Shown here: in pieces, positions 15,686-24,537 of the stretch
Numbering within the stretch: the first letter of the stretch is position 1
Layout: each line of letters opens with the position of its first letter
Source of the DNA: JAUVPY01 sp034412795
GTDB taxonomy: Bacteria; Chloroflexota; Anaerolineae; 4572-78; NAK82
Length of the DNA: 64,000 bases
Assembly: GCA_034412795.1 (NCBI GenBank)
Contig: DAOUMD010000290.1
Coordinates: 49,646-113,645, forward strand
Direction: 5' to 3'
The notes under the pieces: model-generated
Told to the model about the DNA's origin: nothing
The model's database searches: none
The model's input: only the letters and a program-made list of their open reading frames with translations
Made by a program: the position numbers and the translations under genes

Positions 15686-16048
15686 ATGGAGCGCAAATAT
15701 CGTTTGAGGCTCAGCGCCGATTTCAGGCAAGTTCGGCAAAGGGGCAAATCCTGGGCTAATCATTTAATGGTTTTGTGCGCTCTTCCCAATGATTTGGAAC
15801 ACAGCCGCTTCGGCTTCGCCGCCAGTAAACGCATCGGCAAGGCAGTGGTACGCAATCGTGTCAGGCGGCGCATGCGCGAAGCGGTTCGTCTGCGTCGTGC
15901 CTTGATCCCTGATGGTTGGGATATGGTCTTCATCGCCCGTTCAGCCATAGGAGGCGCTTCCTACGCCGAAATAGCGCGGGGCGTTGAGAATCTTTTGAGG
16001 CGAGCTGACTTGTATAAACCTGTGAATAGTCGAAACAGGTCCAAGTGA
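15686..16048 (+). CDS. rnpA: Ribonuclease P protein component
   Basis: 120 aa from the ATG at 15686; a TTG at 15665 would add seven residues and neither has a strong ribosome binding site. RnpA binds RNase P RNA for tRNA 5' maturation. The protein begins MERKYRLRLSADFRQVRQRG and carries the RNR signature in FGFAASKRIGKAVVRNRVRRR, which contacts the RNA. It follows rpmH by about 100 bp and overlaps the next ATG by one base. Confidence 0.95.
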   Translation: MERKYRLRLSADFRQVRQRGKSWANHLMVLCALPNDLEHSRFGFAASKRIGKAVVRNRVRRRMREAVRLRRALIPDGWDMVFIARSAIGGASYAEIARGVENLLRRADLYKPVNSRNRSK

Positions 16049-16272
16049 TGAAATACATAGCCTTGGTGTCGATCCGTTTTTATCAGCGGTTCATTTCTCC
16101 GCTTCTCCCGCCTTCCTGCCGGTTTGAGCCAAGTTGCTCACATTATGGATACGAAGCTATCAATAGATATGGTATTTTGCGAGGTGGGTGGCTGACCATC
16201 AAACGGATCGGCCGTTGCCAACCCTTCAATCCGGGGGGCTACGACCCGGTGCCTGAGTTGCACAAGGATTGA
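16048..16272 (+). CDS. yidD: Membrane protein insertion efficiency factor YidD
   Basis: 74 aa from the ATG at 16048, sharing a base with the rnpA TGA (TGATG); a GTG at 16045 is an alternative. The family signature is complete: IRFYQRFISPLLPPSCRFEP, then PSCSHYGYEAINRYGILRGG, then RCQPFNPGGYDPVP. It is a small amphipathic protein at the inner face of the membrane that assists YidC. The order between rnpA and yidC is the standard one. Confidence 0.95.
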   Translation: MKYIALVSIRFYQRFISPLLPPSCRFEPSCSHYGYEAINRYGILRGGWLTIKRIGRCQPFNPGGYDPVPELHKD

Positions 16273-16349
16273 CGAATAGCAGATATGACCAGTTGGTAGC
16301 CAGATGGTAGAGAAAGATGACGGGTCGCAGAACATTGTCCGCTAAGGAA

Positions 16350-16429
16350 GCGTCCAGAAATAACTTTCTATTTTCGGGCCAAAATTCCGAGTGAAATATT
16401 TCAAAATGCACAAAGTTATTCTTGGACGC
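16350..16429. repeat. Palindromic element with imperfect 18-bp terminal inverted repeats
   Basis: GCGTCCAGAAATAACTTT (16350-16367) and, inverted, 16412-16429 differ at two positions. The reverse strand of the interior contains GTGCATTTTG followed by an A/T-rich run, which also occurs in the tandem elements at 25077-25254. It lies in the 200-bp gap between yidD and yidC. Confidence 0.75.
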
Positions 16430-16472
16430 GGCCTAAGTACCAACCATCGGCTATTTTGGAGGTTTTAAGAAT

Positions 16473-17300
16473 ATGAACATCTGGCAGGCCTTCATTGGCG
16501 TGATCGCAGCCGCCCTGACAACGTTTGCCACTTTGATTGGTGGATTGGGCATTCCCTACTCATGGGGCTTCGCGATCATTCTTTTCACCCTCATCATCAA
16601 ATTACTAACGATGCCCCTTACCTTGCAACAATTGCGTGCCTCCAGGGCGATGCAGGAGTTGCAGCCTGAGATTCAAAAACTGCAAAAGAAGTATAAGGGT
16701 GACAAGGAAAAAATGTCCCAGGCCCAAATGGAATTGTATAAGGAGGCGGGTGTCAATCCTTTGGGCGGCTGTTTGCCTATGCTTGTCCAATTGCCTATCT
16801 GGTTCGCACTCTATCGGGCTCTTTTTCAGTTGGCCGAACAGGGGCTGCTTGACGAGGGCTTTTTCTGGGTTCCCAGCCTGGCCGGGCCGGTCAATGAGTA
16901 TGCAGGATTGAGTTGGTTATGGCCTCCTACGCCACCTGCCGCCGGCTGGGAGGACGCCATTGCCTATCTGATACTACCTGTCCTCACTGTTGTCACGCAG
17001 ATCATCGTTCAGAAAATGACGACAACCACCAACCCCGACCCGCAGCAGGCATCCATGAATCAAATGATGTTGTTGATGCCTTTCATGTTCGGCTTCTTTG
17101 CGTTGCAGGTGCCACAGGGTCTGGTGCTTTACTGGGTGACGTCGAACATCTTCAGTCTGATCCAGCAATACTTCATAACTGGATGGGGATCCCTTAAGCC
17201 GGCACCGACGGCGGCCGAAGCTTCGGCGGCACCCGTGAGTGAAACTCCGCCTGATGCGAAAAGGACCAAAAAAGATGGCAAGCGAAAAAGAAAGCGTTGA
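16473..17300 (+). CDS. yidC: Membrane protein insertase YidC/Oxa1
   Basis: 275 aa, the short Gram-positive/Chloroflexi-type length without the large periplasmic P1 domain. It inserts proteins into the cytoplasmic membrane alone or with SecYEG. Visible features are a first hydrophobic segment at 3-25, SWGFAIILFTLIIKLLTMPL, the charged coiled hairpin QKLQKKYKGDKEKMSQAQME near residue 75, then NPLGGCLPMLVQLPIWFALY, two more membrane segments and a basic tail KRTKKDGKRKRKR. GGAGG lies upstream. The last 26 bases overlap the jag start. Confidence 0.95.
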   Translation: MNIWQAFIGVIAAALTTFATLIGGLGIPYSWGFAIILFTLIIKLLTMPLTLQQLRASRAMQELQPEIQKLQKKYKGDKEKMSQAQMELYKEAGVNPLGGCLPMLVQLPIWFALYRALFQLAEQGLLDEGFFWVPSLAGPVNEYAGLSWLWPPTPPAAGWEDAIAYLILPVLTVVTQIIVQKMTTTTNPDPQQASMNQMMLLMPFMFGFFALQVPQGLVLYWVTSNIFSLIQQYFITGWGSLKPAPTAAEASAAPVSETPPDAKRTKKDGKRKRKR

Positions 17301-18027
17301 AATCTCTGCGAAGACAGTAGAAGAAGCAATCAAGCTCGGTCTGAGCGAGCTAGGTCTGGCTCGGGATCAGGTTGAAGTTGAGGTTGTGAACCCGGGTCGA
17401 GGCGGTGTTTTGGGTATTGGTGCCGAAGATGCGCGGGTGCGAATAGTAGCCGTGCCGGAAAAGCCACCGACCGACGCGGAGTCCACCCCCGTTGAAGAGG
17501 AGGCTGAGGCGCCAGTTCCTTCGGTGGAACCAGCGACCGTGTCAGAGTTGCCCGATCCCGAGGTCGCTGAGGTGGCAATCAGCCTTCTGGAGGGGCTGCT
17601 TGACGGTATGAGGGTCCAGGCCCAGGTAAACGTACGGGTAGGAACTGATCTGGCCGAAGTGGGAGAAGATCCGTCGCTTATCCTCGACGTCACCGGTAAT
17701 GACTTGGGCATCCTAATTGGTCGCCGGGGCGAAACGCTTCGCGCTCTGCAATATATGACCCGCCTGTTGTTAAGTAGAAAATTGGGGCGGTGGGAGTCGG
17801 TCGTTGTTGATGTAGAGTCATATCGAGTGCGTCGCAGGCGTTCGTTGCGCCAGCTTGCCAACCGCATGGCCGACCGGGTGGCCTTCAGCCAGCAGCGAGT
17901 CGTTCTGGAAGCGATGCCCGCCAACGAGCGACGTATTATTCACATAGCGCTCCGCGACCATCCCCAGGTGACGACCATGAGCATTGGGGAAGGGGATCAT
18001 CGCAAAGTCACCATCCTTCCTAAGTGA
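17275..18027 (+). CDS. jag: RNA-binding protein Jag/KhpB
   Basis: 250 aa from the ATG at 17275 (AAGGA upstream), overlapping yidC. Domains in order: Jag_N (residues 4-55, SAKTVEEAIKLGLSELGL), an acidic Pro/Glu linker, a KH domain with GxxG in LIGRRGETLRALQYM, and an R3H domain with the RxxxH core in NERRIIHIALRDH. KhpB proteins bind many RNAs with KhpA and affect cell division and elongation in Firmicutes. The role in this lineage is inferred from family. Confidence 0.93.
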   Translation: MASEKESVEISAKTVEEAIKLGLSELGLARDQVEVEVVNPGRGGVLGIGAEDARVRIVAVPEKPPTDAESTPVEEEAEAPVPSVEPATVSELPDPEVAEVAISLLEGLLDGMRVQAQVNVRVGTDLAEVGEDPSLILDVTGNDLGILIGRRGETLRALQYMTRLLLSRKLGRWESVVVDVESYRVRRRRSLRQLANRMADRVAFSQQRVVLEAMPANERRIIHIALRDHPQVTTMSIGEGDHRKVTILPK

Positions 18028-18136
18028 GTGGCGTGCCATTGCACCGGCATCGCACACACATGGGCGAAAGGTGATGGATCAGGCGCCGAGCCCTGATTCT
18101 GATTTCCTGAGCCTTTGTCCCTATTGACCCACAACT

Positions 18137-18994
18137 ATGACAATTCCTGATTATCTAGTCATCGGTACTATCACAAAAGACCTGGTTCCTGGTGGATTTA
18201 CCATCGGGGGGACTGTCACCTATGCGGCTGTCACGGCCAGCAGATTGGGAAAACGAGCGGCTATTGTCACCAGTGCCGAGGCTGATTTGATACTGCCGGA
18301 CACCTTGGCCGACGTAGAGGTCGCGCGTGTGCCGTCTCAGGCCACGACCACCTTTCAAAATGTCTACTTAGACGGTGTACGCGAGCAGTATATCAGTGCA
18401 TTGGCTGACCCGATTGGGCCTGATGCTGTCCCAACCGAATGGCGTCAGGCCTCTTTGGTTCACTTGGGGCCCCTGGTCAGCGAAATAGACGAATCGCTTG
18501 TGCACTTGTTCCCTGACTCACGCGTCATCGCCACGGCACAAGGTTGGTTTCGTTCCTGGGATGAGGCGGGCCGTGTCTCACTCGGCACGTGGACTGGCGC
18601 TGAACGGCTGCTGCCGCATCTGACCGCCTTGATCCTGGGCGAAGAGGATATCTGTGGCGACCCGTGGTGCATCGAACGTTACGTTTCTTCGGCGCGGACG
18701 GTGGTCTTAACTCACGGAGCGCACGGTTCCACGGTGTATCACGCCGGTCAGGTTCGCCATTTCCCTACTCGCCCGGCCAATGAGGTGGATCTCACGGGCG
18801 CTGGCGACGTCTTCGCCGCGGCTTTTTTGATCCGCTTGGATGAGACGGCCCAATCGTCGGAGGGCGAAGACCCCTGGGAAGCAGCCCGTTTTGCAAATGT
18901 CGTTGCTTCCTTCTCCGTAGAAGGACAAGGTACTTCTGCGATTCCCAGCCGGGAACAGGTGGATGAATATTTGAACCGAATGGATCGAACGTAA
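18137..18994 (+). CDS. PfkB-family carbohydrate/nucleoside kinase
   Basis: 285 aa, ribokinase fold. The C-terminal ATP-binding signature DLTGAGDVFAAAF with its catalytic Asp is intact, and the glycine-rich N-terminal substrate region reads GGFTIGGTVTYAAVTASRLG. PfkB enzymes phosphorylate sugars, nucleosides or aminosugars; substrate cannot be read from sequence. It stands between jag and parA with about 110 bp on its left and 44 bp to the parA start on its right. Its presence in this cluster is not part of the universal order. Confidence 0.88.
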   Translation: MTIPDYLVIGTITKDLVPGGFTIGGTVTYAAVTASRLGKRAAIVTSAEADLILPDTLADVEVARVPSQATTTFQNVYLDGVREQYISALADPIGPDAVPTEWRQASLVHLGPLVSEIDESLVHLFPDSRVIATAQGWFRSWDEAGRVSLGTWTGAERLLPHLTALILGEEDICGDPWCIERYVSSARTVVLTHGAHGSTVYHAGQVRHFPTRPANEVDLTGAGDVFAAAFLIRLDETAQSSEGEDPWEAARFANVVASFSVEGQGTSAIPSREQVDEYLNRMDRT

Positions 18995-19038
18995 ACTCCT
19001 TCATCTTGGAAAAACCTCTCTCGCCGGGGCATACCGCC

Positions 19039-19827
19039 GTGACCAGAATCTACACTTTCGCCAATCAAAAGGGGGGTGTTGGCAAAACAACCTCTGCGGT
19101 CAACATCGGCGCTTTTCTGTCAGCGCACGGTCGTAGTGTGTTGGTGGTAGATGTCGATCCTCAGGCCAACGCTACCTCCAGCCTGGGATTGGATGACCAG
19201 CTAGTTGAGTCCTTGAAGCAGGGGAATAGGGCGAACGTCTATCACACGCTCATTGAGAAAACACCAGTCAGGCAGATTATCCAGACGACGCAACGCCCGC
19301 GTTTGCACCTGGTGCCCTCGTCTCCGATCCTGGCCGGTGCCGAAGTGGAACTGGTCGGGATGATTGCCCGAGAATCGCTTCTGCGCAAGGCCTTGGCTCC
19401 CATCTTGCAGCATTACGACTACGTCCTGATCGATACACCACCCAGCCTGGGGCTGTTGACGGTCAATGCCCTCACCGCCGCCGATAACGGCGTGATCATC
19501 CCCGTGCAGTGCGAGTATCTGGCGTTGGAAGGCCTGGGGCAACTGGCGCGTACCATCAATCTTGTTCGCGATAGCCTCAACCCGCATTTGACCATCGCTG
19601 GCGTGGCGCTGACGATGTATGATACGCGCACTCGCCTGTCGCAGGAAGTGGCCGACGAGGTGCGGCGTTATTTCCCCAAACAGGTTTTTAAGACGGTGAT
19701 CCCGCGCAACGTCCGGCTGAGCGAAGCGCCCAGCTTTGGCGAGACGATTCTGACCTACTCGCCCGGCTCGGCCGGGGCGTTGGCTTATGCTGCCCTGACC
19801 GAAGAACTCCTGGCCAGAGAGGTGTGA
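19039..19827 (+). CDS. parA: Chromosome-partitioning ATPase ParA (Soj)
   Basis: 262 aa from a GTG at 19039; a TTG at 19006 would add an unconserved 11 residues. Deviant Walker A FANQKGGVGKTTSAVNIG, Walker A' VDVDPQANATSSLG and Walker B YDYVLIDTPPSLG are intact, with the typical C-terminal VKTVIPRNVRLSEAPSFGE. It forms ATP-dependent DNA-bound dimers that move ParB-parS complexes. parB follows after 34 bp. No parS-like TGTTTCACGTGAAACA sequence was spotted in the window. Confidence 0.95.
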   Translation: MTRIYTFANQKGGVGKTTSAVNIGAFLSAHGRSVLVVDVDPQANATSSLGLDDQLVESLKQGNRANVYHTLIEKTPVRQIIQTTQRPRLHLVPSSPILAGAEVELVGMIARESLLRKALAPILQHYDYVLIDTPPSLGLLTVNALTAADNGVIIPVQCEYLALEGLGQLARTINLVRDSLNPHLTIAGVALTMYDTRTRLSQEVADEVRRYFPKQVFKTVIPRNVRLSEAPSFGETILTYSPGSAGALAYAALTEELLAREV

Positions 19828-19861
19828 GCGGGCTATTCCCGGTCGTGCATGAGAGGTAACT

Positions 19862-20707
19862 GTGAGCAAATCGAGACGTGCCCTCGGACGAGGACTGGAT
19901 GCCCTGATTCCTGCCAGTGAGAGCAAGGCAGGTGCCGCCGAGGTAACTATTGCCCTCGTGTCCCCCAACCCACACCAGCCGCGCCAATCCATCAGCGAAG
20001 ACTCGTTGGCGGAACTGGTTGCTTCCATTCGTGAACATGGTGTGATCCAGCCATTGGTCGTTACCCAAATTGGTGACGAATACCAACTTATCGCCGGTGA
20101 GCGACGTTGGCGTGCTGCCCAGTTGGCCGGACTGACGACCGTGCCCGTGATCATCAAAGAGACTACGCCTCAGCAGATGCTCGAGCTGGCCTTGGTGGAG
20201 AACGTACAGCGCGCTGACTTGAACCCCCTGGAAGAGGCGGGCGCTTATCGACAATTGATGGACGAATTCGGGCTGACTCAGGAAGAAGTTGCTGATCGGG
20301 TGGGCAAGAGCCGGACGGCCGTGGCCAACACGGTGCGCCTGCTGCGCTTACCCGAAGACATCAAGGAGGCGCTGGCCGCCGAACGTATCAGCGAGGGGCA
20401 CGCCCGGGCGCTTCTGGCGCTGCCCAGCGCCCGGCTCCAACGCCAGGCGCTGGCCGTCATTGAAGAGCGTGGCCTCAACGTCCGCCAAGCCGAGGCGCTG
20501 GTCCGTCAGATGCTGGCTGAACCCAAAGAGCCGGCTCCCAGAGCCGAGCTGTCGCCGCAAGACCAGGACGCCGTGGACAGATTCCAGCAACGCCTGGGGA
20601 CCAAGGTCAACCTGGTGCGGGGCAAGAAAGGCGGGCGATTGGTGATTCACTTCTATTCGGAAGAGGAGTTGCAGGCGATTTATGAGGCGATTGTTGGGGA
20701 TGAATGA
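19862..20707 (+). CDS. parB: Chromosome-partitioning protein ParB (Spo0J)
   Basis: 281 aa from GTG. N-terminal ParA-stimulating segment SKSRRALGRGLDALIP, then the CTPase/ParB domain with PNPHQPRQSISEDSLAELVA, GERRWRAAQLAG and ENVQRADLNPLEEA, then a helix-turn-helix (TQEEVADRVGKSRTAVANTV) that reads parS, and a C-terminal dimer domain. It binds parS and spreads as a CTP clamp. Co-directional with parA. Confidence 0.95.
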   Translation: MSKSRRALGRGLDALIPASESKAGAAEVTIALVSPNPHQPRQSISEDSLAELVASIREHGVIQPLVVTQIGDEYQLIAGERRWRAAQLAGLTTVPVIIKETTPQQMLELALVENVQRADLNPLEEAGAYRQLMDEFGLTQEEVADRVGKSRTAVANTVRLLRLPEDIKEALAAERISEGHARALLALPSARLQRQALAVIEERGLNVRQAEALVRQMLAEPKEPAPRAELSPQDQDAVDRFQQRLGTKVNLVRGKKGGRLVIHFYSEEELQAIYEAIVGDE

Positions 20708-20793
20708 GAAAGTTGGTAGTGGTTTTGCTTCGCGCAGGGTTTCGGACTAAAATACTCTGGATTTTACCATTGGATTAGTAGGAGGAGTTAGTA

Positions 20794-21588
20794 ATGCCGA
20801 TCACCATAGCAGTTGCTGGCAAAGGCGGCACTGGAAAAACAACGGTGACCGCCGTGATCATCGATCACCTGGTCCGGCTGGGGGTGGGGAATGTCCTGGC
20901 CGTCGATGCCGACCCCAGCACCAACCTGAACCTGGCCCTGGGGGTGGAGCTGGACGATACCGTCGGCGGCGAGCGCGAGGCCTTACTGGAAGATATCCAG
21001 ACTGGACGTTACAACCTGGGGCTGGAGAAACGACAATACTTCGAATTGAAGATTCACGAAGCGTTGGTTGAATCCGACGCCTTCGACTTGATGGCTATGG
21101 GCCGGCCCGAGGGCCCTGGGTGCTATTGTGCGCCCAATCACATTTTACGCGAGAGCATTGACACCATCGCCGGTGCCTACGACTTCGTCGTGATAGACAA
21201 CGAGGCTGGCCTGGAACACATCAGCCGGCGCACCACCCGCGACGTGGACTTGTTGCTGGCCATCTCCGACCCGACGGTGCGTGGCCTCATCGCCGCCCAG
21301 CGTGTGTTTGAACTGGTTGATGAGCTGGGCACGCGCATAGGACAGGCGCATTTGCTTATCAACCGGGTGCCGTTAGATGAGGCCGGGGAGCCGGTGCTTG
21401 TCCCCGGACTGGCGGCCAAGGTAGAAGAACTGGGCCTGCCCTTGTTAGGCTTGCTCCCGCAGGACCCGCTTGTGTTTGATCTCGATGCATTGGGCAAGCC
21501 GCTGGTCGACCTACCCGACGATTCGCTCTTGCGCCAGCAATTGGTGTCCCTCATTGGCCGGGTGTTGCCGGTGGCTTTGCCTGTGTGA
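20794..21588 (+). CDS. cooC: CooC-type CODH nickel-insertion ATPase
   Basis: 264 aa MinD/CooC P-loop ATPase. It begins MPITIAVAGKGGTGKTTVTA (deviant Walker A) and has the CooC-specific Cys-x-Cys in GPGCYCAPNHILR, which binds Ni(II) between dimer halves. The Walker-B strand YDFVVIDNEAGLEHISR is typical of the family. CooC loads nickel into the C-cluster of carbon monoxide dehydrogenase. It begins the C1 region and sits 10 bp before an aldehyde oxidoreductase gene rather than beside acsA. A second, divergent CooC lies at 42428. Confidence 0.92.
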   Translation: MPITIAVAGKGGTGKTTVTAVIIDHLVRLGVGNVLAVDADPSTNLNLALGVELDDTVGGEREALLEDIQTGRYNLGLEKRQYFELKIHEALVESDAFDLMAMGRPEGPGCYCAPNHILRESIDTIAGAYDFVVIDNEAGLEHISRRTTRDVDLLLAISDPTVRGLIAAQRVFELVDELGTRIGQAHLLINRVPLDEAGEPVLVPGLAAKVEELGLPLLGLLPQDPLVFDLDALGKPLVDLPDDSLLRQQLVSLIGRVLPVALPV

Positions 21589-21598
21589 GGCTGCCGTA

Positions 21599-23605
21599 GT
21601 GACCTACGAGTTGATGCAGCGCGAGCTGGTCGTGGACCTGACCAGTGGCGATTATCAAGTCAATCCGATTTCCGATCCACGCATCATTGGCCCAGTTGAT
21701 TATGGCTGGGCCAAGTTTGTCGAGGCGCCTGACGTGACGACTTGGGGAGGCGGGCCGCTGGCTGGATCGCGTATCCCTGGCACGCGACGGTTGGTCTTCT
21801 GTGGTTACTCACCTCAGTGGGAAGGGTTTTACGTTTCCAGCTTGGGCGGCGGGGCTTATGTGATGCATCGGGTTGGGGCAGACTTCGTGTGCATCAAAGG
21901 AGTTGCATCCCAGGACTCGGTTCTTTTACTCAATCACCGGCAGGGGCAGATTAGTGTGCGGCTGGAGCCGATTGACCCCGATGTCCTTTGGGCTGGTTAT
22001 GCCGGCCCTGAGGAGGAGTACCTGATCGGCTTTTATGCTCTTCAGCAGGCGGTGTTTGACCGTTACCGGGATGAGTATGAAGGCGACTGGGTACGGGTCT
22101 TCGCCGTTGGCCCGGCGGCGCGGCATACCAATGAAGGTGTGATCGGCAGTAACCAGGTGCGCAAAGGCTGCGTCACCCCCATTGACGACTGGGCCGGGCG
22201 GGGTGGCCTCGGCAGCCGGCTGCTCCAACATCACCGTATCGCCGCTTGTATTTTTGGCGGTGATTGGGAAGACCCTGATCTGAAGGACTCGAAGGAGATA
22301 GACAGTTACTTCCAGGCACACTATGGCCAACCGATGATCAAGGTAGACCTGGGTGCCACGGAGAAGTATCGTTACGTTCCGGGTTTCCGCACTGGCGGCA
22401 CCTTCGGGGTGAATATGCACACCGCCGACGATAAGCTCTTCAGCTATAATTACACGTCGGTCTATCAGAGCGACGAAGTGCGGCTCGCCCAACACAGCGC
22501 CTTCATCCTCGATCACTATTTGAAGCAGTTCAACCAGGAGATCATCGAACCCAAGAACTTTGCCCATTGCGGCGAGCCTTGCTCGGTCGCCTGCAAGAAG
22601 TTTGATCGGGTTTACAAGAAAGACTATGAGCCCTACCAGGCCCTTGGACCATTGTGTGGTGTCTTCGACCAGCGGGCGGCCGAGGAGCTGAATCACTTTG
22701 TGGATGCCATGGGGCTGGACTCAATCCAAACCGGTGGAACCGTTTCCTGGATTATGGAGTTGGTACACAGAGGGCTCATTCCCCCCGCTGATTTTGGCCT
22801 GCCCCCTGCCGATGAAATGCGATTTGACTTTGCCTCTGACCCTCAAGCCTTCGACTTGGAGATGGACTCGCGCCGCAATGCCGATTACGCCTATCAGGTG
22901 GTATATATGATGCTCTTCGACGAGCGCGGCGCGCCTTTCCGCCAGGGGATGCGGGCTGCTGCGAAAGCGCTTGATGCGCGCTACGGGTTGAGCGAGCCGG
23001 GGCGGCGGACGCTAGATCGTGCCGTCTTTACTGCCCACGGGGAGGGGGGATGTATGGTGCCCAACCAATACTGGGTGCCAGGTATGCTCAGCCCGATGCC
23101 GATGATGGGCAAGTACTTCGTCTACTACGGTCTGGACTTCCTGCCGCCGCGTGAGCTGGGCCGCAGGTGTGTGGAACGAATGGTATACGAGTTGTTCAGC
23201 GAAAACAGCGGCGTGTGTCGCTTCCATCGAAAGTGGGCCGAGGCTATTGTGGACGACATCATCACCTGTCACTACGATTTCGTGGTGGATTACAAGGCGC
23301 ACCAGTTCGAAATGGCGCGTCAGATTTATGAGCGCGATGGTGTGAGCGTGGTCCACTGGGAGAGCGAGCGGACGATAGACGTGATATGGCAATATCTGGA
23401 GAAGTGGGATCGTTTTGGGTTGGACGACGACGATTTGCGAGAATGGGTGGGCCGTTTTCGATCTGGGAAGTGGGCCGCGGCGTGGGCTTACTGGGAAGAG
23501 TTACGCGCTGGCATCGCCGAAGCTTTCCAGGCTGGACCCGAGACCATACCCGAGATTGTGTCGCCGTATCAGGCGGCCAAAATGGACGTGATGGAGAAGC
23601 GATAG
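21599..23605 (+). CDS. Aldehyde:ferredoxin oxidoreductase (tungsten-type)
   Basis: 668 aa from the GTG at 21599, which has GAGG eight bases upstream; the frame is open another 43 codons back into cooC but those residues are not conserved. The family oxidises aldehydes to acids, or reduces acids, with ferredoxin through a bis-pterin tungsten centre and a [4Fe-4S] cluster. Cluster ligands appear as C324, C328 and C332 (HCGEPCSVACKK), with a fourth Cys expected later near 530. N-terminal AOR_N features RELVVDLTSGDY and GGGPLAGSRIPGTRR are present. With moeA at 11.5 kb supplying cofactor, it may link acetate and acetaldehyde to ferredoxin during acetyl-CoA metabolism. Substrate is not determinable. 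Confidence 0.9.
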   Translation: MTYELMQRELVVDLTSGDYQVNPISDPRIIGPVDYGWAKFVEAPDVTTWGGGPLAGSRIPGTRRLVFCGYSPQWEGFYVSSLGGGAYVMHRVGADFVCIKGVASQDSVLLLNHRQGQISVRLEPIDPDVLWAGYAGPEEEYLIGFYALQQAVFDRYRDEYEGDWVRVFAVGPAARHTNEGVIGSNQVRKGCVTPIDDWAGRGGLGSRLLQHHRIAACIFGGDWEDPDLKDSKEIDSYFQAHYGQPMIKVDLGATEKYRYVPGFRTGGTFGVNMHTADDKLFSYNYTSVYQSDEVRLAQHSAFILDHYLKQFNQEIIEPKNFAHCGEPCSVACKKFDRVYKKDYEPYQALGPLCGVFDQRAAEELNHFVDAMGLDSIQTGGTVSWIMELVHRGLIPPADFGLPPADEMRFDFASDPQAFDLEMDSRRNADYAYQVVYMMLFDERGAPFRQGMRAAAKALDARYGLSEPGRRTLDRAVFTAHGEGGCMVPNQYWVPGMLSPMPMMGKYFVYYGLDFLPPRELGRRCVERMVYELFSENSGVCRFHRKWAEAIVDDIITCHYDFVVDYKAHQFEMARQIYERDGVSVVHWESERTIDVIWQYLEKWDRFGLDDDDLREWVGRFRSGKWAAAWAYWEELRAGIAEAFQAGPETIPEIVSPYQAAKMDVMEKR

Positions 23606-23639
23606 ATCGAGTGGGTGATAGGTTGATTAGCTTGGAGAA

Positions 23640-24308
23640 ATGCCGATGGATAGTCTATTCCAGGCCCTTGCGAACTCGGCCGATGGTGCTTTTGTCATAG
23701 ATGAGGATCAACGCATCATCTATTGGAACCAGGCCGCGCAGGACCTTTTAGGTTATGTCTCTGACGAGGTTGTTGGCCGGGCTTGTCATGAGATTCTGGG
23801 GGGGCGAGGCGACAGAGGGCAGACGATATGTCGCCATAATTGTTATGTGGCTGCGATCGCTGCTGCTGGCAGCCCCGTGACCAGCTATGATACCCGGGTC
23901 CGCACCAAGTCTGGCGAACTGTGTTGGATCAACGTCAGTATCCTCACATTTGGAGCCTCTGATAATTCCACGCCTCTGGTGGTCCACCTGTTTCGCGATG
24001 CCACGCAAAAAAGAGAAAGCGAGCAATTCACTCAACAGGTATTGGATGTAGCCCGGCGCATGCGAGCCGGTGACTTTTCCGCCCCCTCCTTCTCTGCGTC
24101 CGTGAACCCACCCGCCCACGATCTGACGGATCGTGAACGTGAAGTGCTCTCCCTCCTGGCGCAGGGACTCAGCACTCGTGACATTGTCCAAACCCTCTCC
24201 ATCAGTCCTGCGACCGCGCGTAACCATATCCAGAATATCCTCCACAAGCTCAACGTCCACAGTCGGCTAGAGGCGGTGGCCTATGCTTTTGAGCATGGGC
24301 TTGTCTGA
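23640..24308 (+). CDS. PAS-sensor LuxR-type transcription regulator
   Basis: 222 aa one-component regulator. Residues 8-130 form a PAS domain (GAFVIDEDQRIIYWNQAAQDLLGY; then a PAC segment DTRVRTKSGELCWINVSI). Residues 155-218 are a LuxR/GerE helix-turn-helix, LTDREREVLSLLAQGLSTRD then ISPATARNHIQNILHKL. The PAS contains a short Cys cluster, GRACHEILGG and QTICRHNCYV, which could bind an Fe-S centre or heme and sense redox or CO; this is inference. It lies between the aldehyde oxidoreductase and the CODH operon, so either may be its target. Confidence 0.88.
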   Translation: MPMDSLFQALANSADGAFVIDEDQRIIYWNQAAQDLLGYVSDEVVGRACHEILGGRGDRGQTICRHNCYVAAIAAAGSPVTSYDTRVRTKSGELCWINVSILTFGASDNSTPLVVHLFRDATQKRESEQFTQQVLDVARRMRAGDFSAPSFSASVNPPAHDLTDREREVLSLLAQGLSTRDIVQTLSISPATARNHIQNILHKLNVHSRLEAVAYAFEHGLV

Positions 24309-24537
24309 TGTTGGCCTCCGGACAGTTGTCCAGACCTTAGAACAATGTGACAATTGGCACTAAATGATGCAAATGCACTAGCAAAGATAGGTTATTTGCA
24401 TCTTTCTCACAAGCCAAATGTGGGGTATATTATTGTGCGCAGCGCGCAAAACGCGCAAAACGCGCAAGGTGTGCACACACGCTAACTGTCAAGGAAGTCG
24501 GGAGGCGTGTGTCTTTGTTGCCGAGTGGGAGGGTAAG

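Noticed and set aside
21470..21598. N-terminal extension of the aldehyde oxidoreductase from 21470
   Set aside because: These 43 codons overlap cooC in another frame and are not like the family; the GTG at 21599 has a good Shine-Dalgarno.
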